Shown one piece after another: positions 35,942 to 49,869 of a stretch of 64,000 nt of DNA (position 1 is its first letter; the number at the start of each line of letters is the position of its first letter). Position numbers and translations under genes: made by a program. The notes beneath the pieces were generated by a model, which was not told where the DNA came from, searched no databases, and saw nothing but the letters and a program-made list of their open reading frames with translations. Origin of the DNA: Rotaria sp. Silwood1 (lineage: Eukaryota; Rotifera; Eurotatoria; Philodinida; Philodinidae); NCBI GenBank assembly GCA_905250075.1, contig CAJNOP010000021.1, positions 1,002,363 through 1,066,362 on the forward strand. Direction: 5' to 3'.

Positions 35942-38900
35942 TTAAACTGAATAATTATGAAGTGTTGGTGTTGTATTTGAAAGAATTGATGGTGATGATC
36001 GAACATTTGGTGATAATGGTCTTGAATTGAATGACAGTGGTGGTGGTGGTGGTGATGGTGCTCGATTTTCTTTTTGTAATTCATTCAAATGAGATCTACC
36101 GCTAATCATTGTTGAATTAAATTCTAATGAAGATGATATTGGTGATGATTGAACTGATTGTTGACCAAAATTATAAGTCGACATCGTTGTTGTCGATGCT
36201 CGTGATGGTACTGATCGATCATCATCTTCAGCCATTTCACATAAATTAACATTGGCTAATGTTGAACATAATTTTTGAAGATCTAATTCAAATACAAAAA
36301 TGAACATACAAATATGTAAAAAAAAAACCGAAATGAACCAATATCTCTCAGCTGTATGAATAAATATCTGATGATTAGATATAGAATCAGACACTATAAA
36401 AATAAGGAAAAAAGTTTAATCATAGTTATTTGCGTATTAATAAAATAGGGTCTGACCCACTCTCAGCATCGTCATCGTTGAGACGCATAACAATTGATAG
36501 AAATTAAAATTCTGTCTACTGAGTTCTATTAGACACCATTCTGGAAAAAACATCAAGAAGAGGAACAAGAAAAAATAATCTAGAGTAGGTCACTCTGACA
36601 CACACCTAAGTTCCTTTGATCTGACTTCATCCATTTTGAGACACTGATCGAGTCTGAGCTACAATTTCAACAAAATAAATATTTCAAGTATGAAGTCAAA
36701 TGTAGCCCTGCTGTATATTTTGAACTACACACAGCCATCAAACATTTACCACAACGTCATCTAATGTCATTTTTCCGAACATTAATTTGCCTGAGCTTTT
36801 AGACTCAGAGTGAGACTCACTAGACTAAGAACCTCATGGTCTATCAACTGAAATAAGTCATAAGTAAAATCGTAGTCAGAATGACTCGTAGCGTATTTTA
36901 CTAATACGTGAAAAAAGTTAATCGTCAAGAAACACTAACGAGTAACTAGCGAGAAATGTTTAAACTCGAAATGAATAATACTAATAGAAATGGTATATAA
37001 CAATTGATTTCAAATCTAATCAATGAAATTTTGCTGATAATATATACAGAATGAACGATTTGTTTTTTTTTTGTCCTCAATATTGATATTTACCAATAAG
37101 TAAAGGAACAAGTTTTTGAAATATTCGTCGACCATTTGTTAGACCAAATTGATCATGTAAAAATCGAAATGTTATATCCATATAGGTTTGTTGAATTTTT
37201 TTTAATTTCGATTGATTATCTTCAATTGTATTAACATGAAAACCATTTGAAAACAAAAGAATTACCATAAGCAATAAGAATAATGTATGTGAATTTTCTT
37301 CTGAGTGTTTATCAACTATAGATTCATATGCAACAGAAGTTAAGCCTTTAGCTAATGCAACAAAATTAGTATAAATTTTTGTTCCATAAACATACAATAA
37401 ATATTTTGCATCATAAGGATCATCAGCTATATTTAAAAACAAAATTATTTAATTTTTCAAAATAAAATTTCTATTATTACCTGTTGTACGATCAACACAT
37501 GTGTCATTATCAGCATTATATGTTAGTGCTCCATGAAACATAAAAACTGTTAACATATTTTGTGTAAGAATATTTTTTTTTTCTTGTTGTGTTAATAATT
37601 GAAATTCAGGTATTAAATTAAAATAATTTAATAAACGTAATGTTGTCATTTGTGTTAATTCTCGTGTTAAATCTTTAATTAATGATAATTTTGTTTCGAA
37701 ATTTTCTGTTTGATATATTATTTTATTACGATGAACAAATTTATTTGGTTGAGGATATTGCTTAGTTATTAATTGATATCCATTAGATAATTGATCGAGT
37801 AAATATTGTTGTCGTTCATACAATTGTTGATCAGGTGAAGGTTTCATATACATTATAGGTGATGAACTTGTAAGAGATTGCTCGACTATAGATAACGATT
37901 TCTGAAAGATGCAAAAATTGAAAAAAATAACAAGAGAATTTTTTCAATGATCTTTTGAATGTATATCATATGTTTAGTAATCTATAATCAAAGCGTTTTC
38001 AATATAGAATGAACTAATTTATGATTTGAAAAATTTCTATTCGCAGTTTTTAACTCTGTTTTTTTTTTTTGTTTTACTGAGTTACACTGACTGATTATTC
38101 GGATATTTGCCGGATTGACATATAATTCTATGCATATAATCTATTTTCAGAGTAGTTTTTAAAAATATCTTGATTACAAATTTGAAACCATAATTTTTCA
38201 TAAGAACTTGGATCATGTTGACCTATTCGTAAAAAGTAACATGAAGAATTATTTGTCTAAAATTATTTCATTAACCATATAAACTGATGAACAATATGAT
38301 GCTCATACCAATAGCTTTATTACAGCTAATAACTAGTCAAACAACAGTGTACGGGCGTTTTTAAATATTTTCTTATCGATAAAAAATAAGAAACCTGTAG
38401 TTTATATTAATGTCACCAATCTGGGTGAGATATTGACAATAGGAATGGAGGATTTCGAACCCGAATCAAAACAAATGATCCCACATTATAAAAACATAAA
38501 AAAAAAAAAGATTAATGATAAAGAAACTATCCAGAAACGAAAAAATTTATTTCAAATCGGAAGTGTCTGTCATTATCAGTGTCTATCTATATATCATCCC
38601 CATAAATGACTCATTTAACATTCTATGAAGTGTGAGGGTTGGAAGGGTAATGCCACTCCGAAGATCATGTTTTCTTTTTTGAAGTTTTGAATAGTCCTTT
38701 GCAATGTGAATACTTGAGCTCCGAAAAAAAACAGAATTTCTGATAGGTAGGTCACCAGTTTTCTACGATTAAGATAACAGAAAAATTGCAAAAAAAATGC
38801 TAACATATCAAGTTAATAAAAAAAAATGCAATTCTTATGTCATTCAAGAGGCATAGTTCGTTTATGACTCATTCTGTATTTCTATAGAAAAATGACTTTA

Positions 38901-39978
38901 CCCTAATATTTAATCATATCAATGTGATGATCAGCACCTGCACAAGCTATGCTCATGATTGACTCAATACAAAGTCTAATGGAAAATGGTAAGGAGAAAA
39001 AGAATTCAATAACTTTCATTTAATATTATTGTTTTTTTTTTGTTCTATATTCAAATCAAAAAGAATATTACTATCGTTTCTTCAATAAAGTTATTTACAT
39101 AATATAAGTAGAATTTTCGAATATTGAAACTTAGAAATTCTTTTTCTCTGATTAACATCTTTTTATAGAATTCTAATAAAAAAAAAATTGAAATTACGAA
39201 ATATTTTCTTTAGAAACTAACTTCAGATGTTTTTATATCTGTTTGAATATTTGAATTGCTTAAGCCATTTGTTTGTTGTTGAAGACTCATTTGTGCTTGT
39301 TTCATCATACGATTACGTACAATTTTTTGACGTTTCAATGTTTTTTCTTCATCTGTTAATATCCATTCTTTTCGCATACCTAATAAAATTATGAAAATAA
39401 GATTTTTCTTTAATTAATTAATTTTTTTTTTTTATTGATAAATACTTACCAACTTTAAAACATTTAGCTAAACGACATCGTTTACAACGCTTACGTGTTA
39501 CTGATGTTACAACACAATTATCATTATTACGACAACGAAATTTATCCTAAATTATATTTAATATAGATACGTCTTTTTCTTTCTTTCTCGTTCAAATGTT
39601 TATCAAAAGATATTTACCATTGATTTTAATGCATTTCGACGGAAGAATGCTTTACATGATTCACAAGTGACTAGATTTAAATAATTAAATTAAAATCTAT
39701 TCAATTCTTTCTTTTTTTTTTTTGTTGCTATTACTTTGGTCAAAATTATAACCATTTGCTTTTGCTCCACATACATAACATGGTGATATATCTTTTTGAC
39801 GTTTTGTTCCTGTATTTGTGCCTGTACCAGTACTACTCGTACTACCAGCACTTGAATGTACTATATGCGTTCGAGATTGTTGCTTATAATCAACTTCCCG
39901 TATATCATCATCGATACTTGTTGAACCATCATCCACAATTTCAATCATTGATACTACTCTATCACTATTACTGTTCAT
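35942..39978 (-). CDS. Nuclear receptor of the HR96/DAF-12 (NR1J-like) type
   Basis: Seven exons (39978-39735, 39670-39618, 39546-39450, 39379-39222, 37901-37481, 37426-37094, 36282-35942) join in phase to 548 residues. The DNA-binding domain starts CYVCGAKANGYNFDQ, continues ITCESCKAFFRRNAL, and finishes FRCRNNDNC, RKRCKRCRLAKCFKVGM, with all eight zinc-binding cysteines present. The P-box CESCKA is characteristic of insect HR96 and nematode DAF-12/NHR-8, which respond to lipids or xenobiotics, rather than of CEGCK receptors. The ligand-binding domain is divergent: helical segments such as IKDLTRELTQMTTLRLLNYF and FRFLHDQFGLTNGRRIFQKL. The last exon adds a long Ser/Pro-rich tail with PSPPPPPLSF after LQKLCSTLANVNLC, unusual because receptors normally end soon after the AF-2 helix. 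It probably binds DNA in the nucleus as a ligand-regulated factor. Confidence 0.92.
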
Positions 39979-42423
39979 TGTTTATATTAATGTCTTATTT
40001 TCATTACTGTTTATCTAAAAAACAAATATAATAGAAAAAAAAAAACCAGTATGATTTACTAGCAATAAAGATTGCTCCCATGACCCTTTTTATGTGGCTA
40101 TTGAAATATATAGACACGCCATCGCTACTGAAGAACGAGAAGAAAAGCAAATATATTATTTTTACACAAGGCAAAAAAAATATCATAAAGGCAATAATAA
40201 TCTACATTGCAAAATAAAAATGCACGCATATTCATATCAGAGGAATGATAGACAGTAAGCAAATAGAAAGAAAAATCCAGTTTGAAATAGGAAAGAATTT
40301 TCTATTGCAGTCTATCAATGTCTTGAGCTTCAATGATTGAAAAAATTTTTCAAATAAGAAGTAACTATATCATTATATGTATATCCAATTCACTTTTTTA
40401 TTTTTAATTAAAATCATTGACAAAGACCCTATATCAAGCTTTTCTTTTATTGCGAATAATTTAAAGACTGATTTTATCAACAAGAATGTGATTTTTATAG
40501 AGTACGAGAAAAAAAGAATATAAATTTAACAAAGTCTACTCGCATGTTTAAGCTAGTGTAACATCCAACAAAAAAATCCGGACGTGATCAGGTATGAGAG
40601 GCTAAATGTGCGCTTATTTGAATGAGTACAGGATGAAAAAAAAACTGATTATAGGCATATTTTTTATTTCATAAAGAAAATTCATCTGTAAATTTATTGA
40701 ATAAATATTTAAACAATTGAAATTTTAAAAATATTATTCTTACCTTTATCTATGCTATTTTCTGGTTATTTTTGATGTACAGCATGTTGAATAAAGCTTT
40801 CTATCTATTACTAGAAGACTGTAAAAATTATAGTCTACTTATATCGTACGACCATTTTCGAAACAAACATTAGACAGTCTACTACTCTTTTTCTTTCTTT
40901 ATATTCTCTACATAAACATATAGAATCGACGGCGACATAGAAAGAAAAAATGCACTTACACATAGATATAGATAAAGCAGCCGCGTATAAACCATTATTT
41001 ATAGCGCCCAGTCGACATTTTTTTCTCTCTTTTTTTCTTCCTCTCATGATTCTTTTCACCCAATTCTATAATTTTTTTTTTCTTGTTCTTAATGCACTTG
41101 TCGGAGTATCGTTTTTCTCTTACTGCTCCTTATTGTAAATTTTATGACTAGGAGAAACGCAGATGCTAATGATAAAAATAGACGACAAAAAATAGGAAGA
41201 AAAGAAAAAAAAAAGTAAATTTTAATATTATATGATTATTCTTTGTTCAGTTACGATGAACTTTCTGTTTTGAATACTTCCCAATATATTGTTGTTTTCA
41301 GCGACCTTTCTTTTCTTCATACATTGTTTTTATTTTATCTTTTTTGTGTATGACTTATAGAATTTTATCCTATATCAATTCTGAAATAGAATGCAAATTA
41401 AAACAACGGAAATTATAACAAGTCATTAAAAAAATTTATACATGGATTTCTTCATTAAAACTGACAAACAATTATTAACGATTGGTTGTATTTGTCCAAT
41501 CGTCGAGATAAAAAATACACAATCATGCTAAACGAAAAAAAAACAACCTTGAAGGAAATAATAGATAAAAAAGAGAGAGAATACTACATAACAGAATAGA
41601 CGTGATTGTAAAGTTTGACTAATCAATGTTTTCTTTTATTTTGCTTCGTTTCCAATTACTTTAATAAGAAGCAAATAGTTACTGTGAAATGTTATCATCA
41701 ATCATCGAAAAAAAAAACTTTAGGATTAAAAAATAATAAAAAGAAAAACTAGTTCTGAATTAAATTTTTATGTTTGATAAGCATTCTTTATATGTATGTC
41801 ATCTGATACTTTTCTAAACAACGAAAAAAACAGATCCTAACAAAAAATACGATGTCTTTAACATCGAACGAAAACACCTGAATGTCCTTACTCAGACACT
41901 TATTTTTTTTTTACTAGTCAAATTATAGAGTGTAGTAGAAGTACAATATGATTGCATGTATGATTTTCCGTTTCGATCAATAAGAAAGAAAAATGTTTTT
42001 ACCCTGAATAGATTGTTGAACTGATGCTGAGTTTAATTATGATATAGCCTTAATTTTTAAAAATTATGATTCTCATATAATTCAGCATAACATACAAAAT
42101 TTTATTATTTAAAAAAAAAAAAAAAAGATGAAATTTATTTATTTTATCCTAAAAAACAAAACTTACTTATTTTCCATGTATTACTCATCCGACATACTTT
42201 CTTTCATAAATACATAAAATAATCGCTTTTTTTTTTTGCTTTTCTTCGTTGTATTCGGTAAATGTGATACGCGCGTATGCTTACATACAAGTACTTTTTC
42301 CTATCCTAATAGATGACACGTGTTTCAAGGTCGACTTCATCCTTGATAAGCTGAGATGTTTTTTTGACCTTTTCGTTAGACAAATATATGTTGTTTAGCG
42401 TTCTGCCATAAGTTATTGACTTA
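39979..42423. other. Intergenic, upstream of nuclear receptor
   Basis: This should contain the receptor's promoter. It has numerous poly-A/T runs and no protein-like frame, repeat or RNA gene that I can support. Confidence 0.45.
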
Positions 42424-43087
42424 CGAGGGAACCTTTTCAGATGTTCCCGTCGGATTTAAATCAATTTTTGTCTATAGATACTACATAGTGTCCTAATAAA
42501 ACTCTAAAAGGATTTGAGTTCCTATCGCTTCCTTCAATAGTTATGCATTTTTTTATTTTACTCGTATAAGACATAACATATAATGTTTAATAGAGGGTTC
42601 GGCAGACCACCAACTAGACCAGATCTTACTAAACATTTTTTTCTATTCATTTAGCGGAAATGAAAGATCATATTGAGAAAATTCTAAATTCAAAATATCA
42701 AGTTATTCTAAAGTACTTGGAAAAATACCAAGGAGCATAATCTTCGTTTTTCTTGTGGTTAGATAGTAAAAATTGAATAAAAAGTTATTTTTACATATTC
42801 AGAATAACTTGATATTTTGAATTTAGAATTTTCTCAATATGATCTTTCATTTCCGCTAAATGAATAGAAAAAAATATTTAGTGAGACTTGGCCTAGTTGA
42901 TGGTCTTGCGAACCCTCTATTAAACATTATATGTTATGTCTTATACGGGTAAAATAAAAATATGCATAACTTTTGAAGGAACCGATAGGAACTCAAATCC
43001 TTTTAGAGTTTTTATTAGGACACTATGTAGTATCTATAGACAAAAATTCATTGAAATCCGAGGGAAGCATCTGAAAAGGTTCCCTCG
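42424..43087. repeat. Foldback element 2, 664 bp, near-perfect arms, TTA flanks
   Basis: Arms at 42424-42710 and 42801-43087 are reverse complements with roughly 94% identity by eye, separated by a 90-base loop. Termini are CGAGGGAACCTTTTCAG on both ends. TTA occurs directly outside each end (42421-42423, 43088-43090), consistent with a 3-bp target duplication. It has no coding capacity. High arm identity indicates recent origin or arm-to-arm conversion. A TTA duplication would fit PIF/Harbinger, but the termini do not settle the family. Confidence 0.9.
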
Positions 43088-46000
43088 TTAGTAGAAAATG
43101 TTAAAATAATGTTATATAATGTAGATTTTGTTCTTTATGTTGAAAATTTGATTTTACTTATTATAATGATTAGTTGCAATTTAATTTTTTTTATTGAACA
43201 TATGATGATATTAAGTTAAATTTAGTATAATATGCCTTATTTGATTCTCTACGAATATAAGTAAAGAATTTTACTATAAGAATTACTAGTCAAACATTCT
43301 ATCAGGAAGACTAAACTGTTTTCAAGGCTGATGTTTTCTGTAATAGCAATATGTTTCAACAGCTACGTAATTTTCTTTTCTCTATGAATAGATGTGCTCC
43401 TGGCAACGCTCTTCACAGTGTTTCAGTGTTATTAATAATATGCATTTTTTTGTCATCATTAGTTAAGATTGTTTGAAAACCATAGCAATGTGTATCTGTC
43501 GAAATTTATTACAGAACGAAGTGCAATGTCAAAAATTTGTATTCGAATTTCACACTTGTTCTCATGAATTTCAAACTTCACAGACAATTGTTCCGTACAA
43601 TTGACAAGAAGGGCATTTGTCTTCAAAATAACGACAATAATTAAACGCATAAAATTAATATAGAATCTAGAATTTGAAAGTTTTACAAAATGATGTTTAT
43701 TTTTGGTCAAAGTCTTCGAAATATTCGCAAAAGACAAAAAGTCTGATTGCATACTAATCGAAATTTACAAATGAAATTTGATTTATTACTCAGAGAGAGA
43801 TTTTCAAGAGCTAGTCAATTGATAATTAGATTTGTTTGTATCTTGCATATTCCACAGTTAAGATGATAAAAAAAATGACGAAATAATCTTTCGAAGTAGA
43901 TTATGTGTGTTCGATCGTATGCAGCTTAGAATGTTTGACTAGTAGTTTCTATACTGAAACCTTTTATTCACATTTGTAGAAAATTAGATTTTTATTCTGG
44001 GACATCCATTATATGCGCAATATCTGTGATTCAAAAAAAAGAGAAAATCAAAAGTAAATATAATCAAAAAAAGCAAAGCGTCATATTTCATAACATGCAT
44101 ATTTGACCGAGGGTTAATGTTTGTCTAGAATGACTTACTACCTACGCAAAGCTCATATTTTGTATTCTGTTTACAGTTACATATGAAAGAACTGTCGCCC
44201 TTGGAACTCTTAATTGAAAATTGTCATGACAGGAAACAGACTCGTTATTTTTTTGTAATCTCATCTTATCTCATCTCATCTCTGCTTGATTGAAAGTCGT
44301 CAAAACCTAGACGACAATTTCAAAGATACTCGAATATAACACAAAAAATTGAGGAAATTAAAGAATGAAACTTAATAACAGTCGGATTATTTAAATTGAT
44401 TAATTGGTTATATAGAAGACTGCTGAACAATTGTACACTGATGTTAATAATATCGAAATTTTAATGTTTGCATAAATTCGAATAGACAATTATCTTATTG
44501 AATCATTGTTCTACAAATGATTCAAATAAATTATCTTTATAATACTTATACTATTTTCAAGCGTTTTTCAAATATCAACAATCAGTCGTAAAATTTGTGC
44601 ATGTTATTTGTAGTACTTTTGCATATACATTAAGAATATTCATTGTACTACATGATTATGAAAATAAAGAAACCATTGAGCTACTTACATTTCCAGACAT
44701 ACTAATAGCTCAATACTTAAAATTTCATCATATACCATATTGATATCAGAATAGCTCTTAGATAATCTGAATATTTATAATTTCATAAAGGGTACTTCCC
44801 GTTCCCACAGAGTACGCATCTACACGGACATTTGCTTAAAAACGAAAATTGCACTTTTTTCAAGATTCAAATATAACAATATATATTTCAAAATATAGTC
44901 CATCTAATTATGTAAATCACTTAGTTACAAATCTGAAACAAACTAAAATACTAGTTATCCAGAAATTAATCTGAGAACCATGATGTCACCGGGCAAATTG
45001 ATATCTGACAAAATTAAACTATTCGACAGACAAATCAAGTACATTTTCTCAATCTTCAAGTCGAACTCTACATAATGATAAAAGTATTTTTTAATTTGCA
45101 CGTTTAATTTCTGAGGAAAAAAGATAAATGTTTTTTCCTCTAGTGTCATCTGTCCGACTAGTCACGTAAAATGAGTAATTCACCCAGTTTCAACCTTCAA
45201 ACTTTTCTAAATTTTGCCATAATGTTCTTCTATCTTCTGTATCTAATTTTTGTTAGTGTAAGTACTCCTAGAGTGTACTATGAGTTTTCAAATCACCTAG
45301 GTTTCTCCAGTGTTTTTCAATTTTTCTGTCTTTTAAAATATACTTAATCGACAAAAATTGTATATTTAAAATCAGCGTATCAAACTGCGTCGAATGATAT
45401 ATAGCACGAACAATTTTGAAGAAAAATTGAAGGCAAACGTCCTCCCTCTCACGCATTCTTCTGAGTCATATGCAATCATTTCTGAATAAAGAAATTCGTT
45501 ATCGAGCAGGAAACTCAAATGTTCGCCTGAGATACGAAAGATACACACTATGCCTTGTCTTCCTTTTCAAAATTTCAAAAAAGCGGTTCACCCTAGAACA
45601 TTGATGGATCTTGACGAGTAGCGCAAATATTGTCCTGGACTCAAAGTTTCCGTATGCTGCTATCTATGAGATATGGTAGGGATATTTCTGTACGTTATTC
45701 ATGAAAAGTTTGATTTAAGAAAAACGCAATTTACTATTTCCGTTACATAAATTTGACTTTTTAATGCTTAACGATAATTTTTGGATACTTAGTAGATAGA
45801 TACTACTTTAGACTATACAATGGCCACAAAAAATTAAAAACCAAGTCATAAAAGGGGATGAGTACCATTAAATCACAATAAATGTATCACATAAATGTAT
45901 TATTGAAGATCATATTGTTAATATCTCGAATCCATGCTCCTGTGACTATATAAATTGAGATAGAACTGAAGTAAAACCGAATTATGGCTTTTAAGAAAAA

Positions 46001-48144
46001 TCAGTCTTTATGATGACAAACTTGAGATTGCATAAAGAAAGGAACTAGATATATTATAGAAAATTCATCCAATCCTATGTCAATATTTCTTTAGTAGACG
46101 CATCACTTTCTTATTTAATAATTTGTATAGATAAAATAGTGAACTCATTCTCTTCGTTGAGAAGAAGTTTTCATATGAAAAATTAATGCATAAAGAATAT
46201 TTCCAAAAGAAATAGAACTAATGTGACTAATAAAATTCGTAATAATGAGTCGATAGGGTCACACCAATAAATTATTATTATTCATTAATTTGTAAAATTC
46301 TTTGTAATTCGAGACCTATATCGTTATTCATGTTTTTTTTTAAAGAAACACATTTCTCTTGCTACGTACTTTTTTGATTATTGTTTAATTTATAACAGAC
46401 ATATTATTGTAATAGATACATACCAATATGAACCTCTGCAAATGAATAGTGACAGTTCGTATTTTAAATATATGACCACACTGAAAAAAGCAAGCACTTA
46501 TAATAAAAGCCCTTGAAAATTTCTATCATCCTATTTATAACTGATTTAATTTGAAATTATGTACTAGAAAATAAATCGATCATAATGAAGACACTCATGC
46601 ATCTCCAGTTTTTCATAAGGTAAATTTTGTCACTATCGCCTAAATTAGTTTTTTAATGTCTCGTCTCAATCGAAATATCTTTTTAGAAGAATAGGAATAT
46701 ATGTTGATGGAGAATTTCAAGTTCTATCAGAATATATAAGTGCTCTTCTAAAACGGTATTTCAATAGTGATGAAAAATTTTATTCAGGAAGCAATAAGAC
46801 AATTCAATCTGTGAGAGTCTATAGTACATGAGAGAATCTTCATTGTGACCGATTTACTTTCAAGCATATATTTGCAAATTAAGACAGTCATAAACAGGGT
46901 CACAGAAAACTTCAAGGGCTTTCAAAAAGTATGATTACTTTTTTTAAGTGGCAATGTATTCACAATACAGATTGTCATTAGACATTTCGAGGAGTATCAT
47001 GTGTAGGCATACTCAGACAGCCTGATACTCCTATCTTCATTTGTTTAGGAAGTTTCAACCAGCTATCAGAAAAATATGACTTTGATACTAATTGTAGTAC
47101 ATATATTTTTCTTATCCATACTGGTCAGAACTAGTCGATCGGTGAACTGGCATGAGTCATTCTTCACCATACTCATTCTATAAGAGTCAAAACAATATCT
47201 CGTTTAGTTATATCTATCTCTAAATTACTATAGAACTCATATAAACCTTCTGTTGCACCATTATAGTGCTTTTATGAAATATGAATATTAATGAATGTTG
47301 ACGAATAAGGCGAGAAAATTGCATCAGTTACGTCAGTTTGCACAAAAGATCTCAACCAACATAACAATGTTTTTTTTAACCTACTGATCGATTGTGACAG
47401 AGTTGTTGATATATATGGCACAGTCTGCTGGCTTTTAGTTCTGTCAGGGTCTGCCATACATATGATGAAATTTTTCACAATGATTACAATAGCTCTGTTA
47501 TGTTTAATATTTTAATACCGTCAGAATTGCACTGAAAATTTTTTCTTCACTATCTATTTCCATAAATTTTCTCTGTTAGCGTTTATCGATACATAGAAAA
47601 TTTCAAAGAACTACCAATTCTCTATTAGCTTGGTACACTAATTAAATGTTTACTAGGCTTACAATTATATGAATCACCTGCATATGTACTCTGATTCTCA
47701 CAATGCTTTTACTTGATTACTTCTTATGTCTTTCTAAAAGAAACGATATAAAATAAAATAAATATATAATAAATTAAAATGACGAACAATGGTTTTATTT
47801 TGTTTCAATACTATAACCTCATGTTGAAGTGAGTTGATAAAATATATTAAGCGTATTCTGATGAATATTTACTTGATAGAAAGATTCTAATGCATATTTC
47901 CTCATAGAACTAATCATTGGCATCAGCAAAAATGTCTTTATTGGCAACAAAAGTGTACAAAGTGGAAAAAAATCTATACCGGTCGGTAAGGTACTCTATC
48001 GGACCAGACCGAACGTTTACCATTATCGGTTACAACTCTAGCGTGTGAGCTGACATCAATAAGGAGAAGATCCTGATTCTAGCCGTTCACGCACGCTCAG
48101 CAAGAGCCATGCAATTTCAGTTAACTGAGCATCCAAGCAGACAA
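43088..48144. other. Long gene-free stretch
   Basis: No coding exon recognised on either strand over about 5 kb; open frames are under 100 codons and lack domain features. A short imperfect inverted repeat pairs sequence near 46668-46692 with 46744-46770. The rest appears to be unique AT-rich DNA, possibly with decayed repeats I cannot classify. Confidence 0.45.
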
Positions 48145-48545
48145 AAAGTTTTGAAAACGTGTTTCAATGCCTTGGTTGCAAAAAGCGTTGGAGAATTTTC
48201 AAGTCCATGCAGAAAAAACCAAAGTCAACTACTTTCATCACAAAAGATCCGTGAATGCAGTTACAAACGCAGTGTTAGCATCTAGAAAACGTGCAAACGT
48301 TTTTGCTTTCGGAGTAATTTGATGTGTTTTGCAGAGAAAATGATTCTTTTATGCATGCTGTATGTTACAAATATAGTCAAAAAAAAACTTTAGGCATTTT
48401 CTATGTGCCAAAGTTACATTTTAAAACGTCTCTACGCATCTTTTATGGTGAAAATAGCTGGTTTGAGTTTTTCCTGAATAAACAAGAAAATGCTCAAACG
48501 CGAATCCTGATTAGGGTGCTTAAATGCCTTTTCAAAGATCCTTGT
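48145..48545. repeat. Foldback element 3 (diverged inverted repeat)
   Basis: The left arm (about 48147-48300) contains GCGTTGGAGAATTTTC, and the right arm (about 48380-48540) complements it as GCGTTTGAGCATTTTC. Matching continues through AAAAGATCCGT / AAAAGATGCGT and TAGAAAACG / TAGAAAATG. The arms differ at many positions, so the element is old. The plus-strand open frame at 48324-48548 is an accident of it. Confidence 0.75.
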
Positions 48546-49869
48546 TAGCCTAGACAACGACTCAATATACTCAGTGCATACTACCACCAGTATTCACTAC
48601 AGCATTTGAATGTACCACTATAAAAAATGACATATTTTGATAGAGCCGGTGTCTCAAAGTTGCAGTGAACGCAAATGCTAGCAGAGTCAGCTTTATACTG
48701 CACATTCCTACACTCCTACCCCAGTATATATGTATATATATATACTATAACAAGTAAAAAAATTACGTTTTTCTTATATCTGACTAAAGCCTCACCAAAC
48801 AATAATGACAGGCTTGTCATCTTAACTGAACACGTCAGTGCGTATACCCATCGAATATTAAATGTTTTTTATGAATTTCCAAAATATTACTTGAGTTTCT
48901 GCTACAGGATATAAAGGAGGTAGTGGATTCTGAGATACCCCATCTGGTGGAATCTTCTCAGAATGTATGTGGATCGATATGTCAAGATTTCGTCGTATCC
49001 TCATGAAGTATGATTCTTGATATTATTGCAAAACTGTTGGTAGTTTTGGATTCATTTCGTTAGCCATTTAGCTTTACTGTCACTTTGAATGATACGTTTT
49101 AGTCGATAGTAAAATATAACACTAGCTGTATATTCTCACTACGCGAATTAACTTCAGCATTTCCGTGGCATTGTATTTCTCAGAAAGTCATAAAAGGTGT
49201 CATATGTCATCGAATCTCATCGAATTTTTTGGGAACAAAAGAACATTATCTTTATGCGGGCAATGATTTTAGGATCCGTATGCATAATTCAATTAGTTAC
49301 TGGAGAGCACCTGTTGTTGAAATGCACATAAATGCTGAATTTCTTATAATCGGAATACAAAATTAATTTGACTTACTTTCTTATTTTATTATTTAATATT
49401 CGAATGAATCGATTGAATATGACATCGACTTATTAATTGAAATGAAAGTTTATATTGGAAATTTATTGCAATGTTTTGAATAAAGTAACTGAATGTTTGT
49501 TTATGACGTCATGTTAAAAAATAGAAATGAATTGTTAGCAAAATGTCATCTACGAATTGGATTATAAAGAAGGTCGTAAGTTTTTATAAATTTTCGGCGA
49601 AAAACCAAACAGTCTAGTTAAATTTCTGATTTCTTTTGATTTTAACCAATCATATTTTTCGGTTTTCATCAGAATTTTTTTTTCTTTTATTTAATTAATT
49701 ACCACCTCAGTGAATTTTTATTCGATTCAAATATTACACCAATGAAAAGAAGTGAAATAGTATCACACAAACACTTACATTAAAGGTATTTCCTTAGCAA
49801 CCTAATGTAATAATGGCCTCGTTTTTTTAGATTTATTTTTTTCATACTACATATTCATTTGCTTGAGAC
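48546..49869. other. Intergenic, upstream of C11orf65-like gene
   Basis: No gene seen. A short TA microsatellite occurs near 48726-48745. A run TTTTTTTAG at about 49823-49831, 40 bases before the next start codon, resembles a 3' splice site and could end a 5' UTR intron or serve a spliced leader. Confidence 0.45.

Noticed and set aside
38440-38520. tRNA-like GGATTTCGAACCC string
   Set aside because: Resembles a tRNA T-arm on the minus strand, but no acceptor stem, anticodon arm or D-arm can be paired around it.
48324-48548. 74-codon plus-strand frame
   Set aside because: Lies across the loop and right arm of foldback element 3; composition reflects the repeat.
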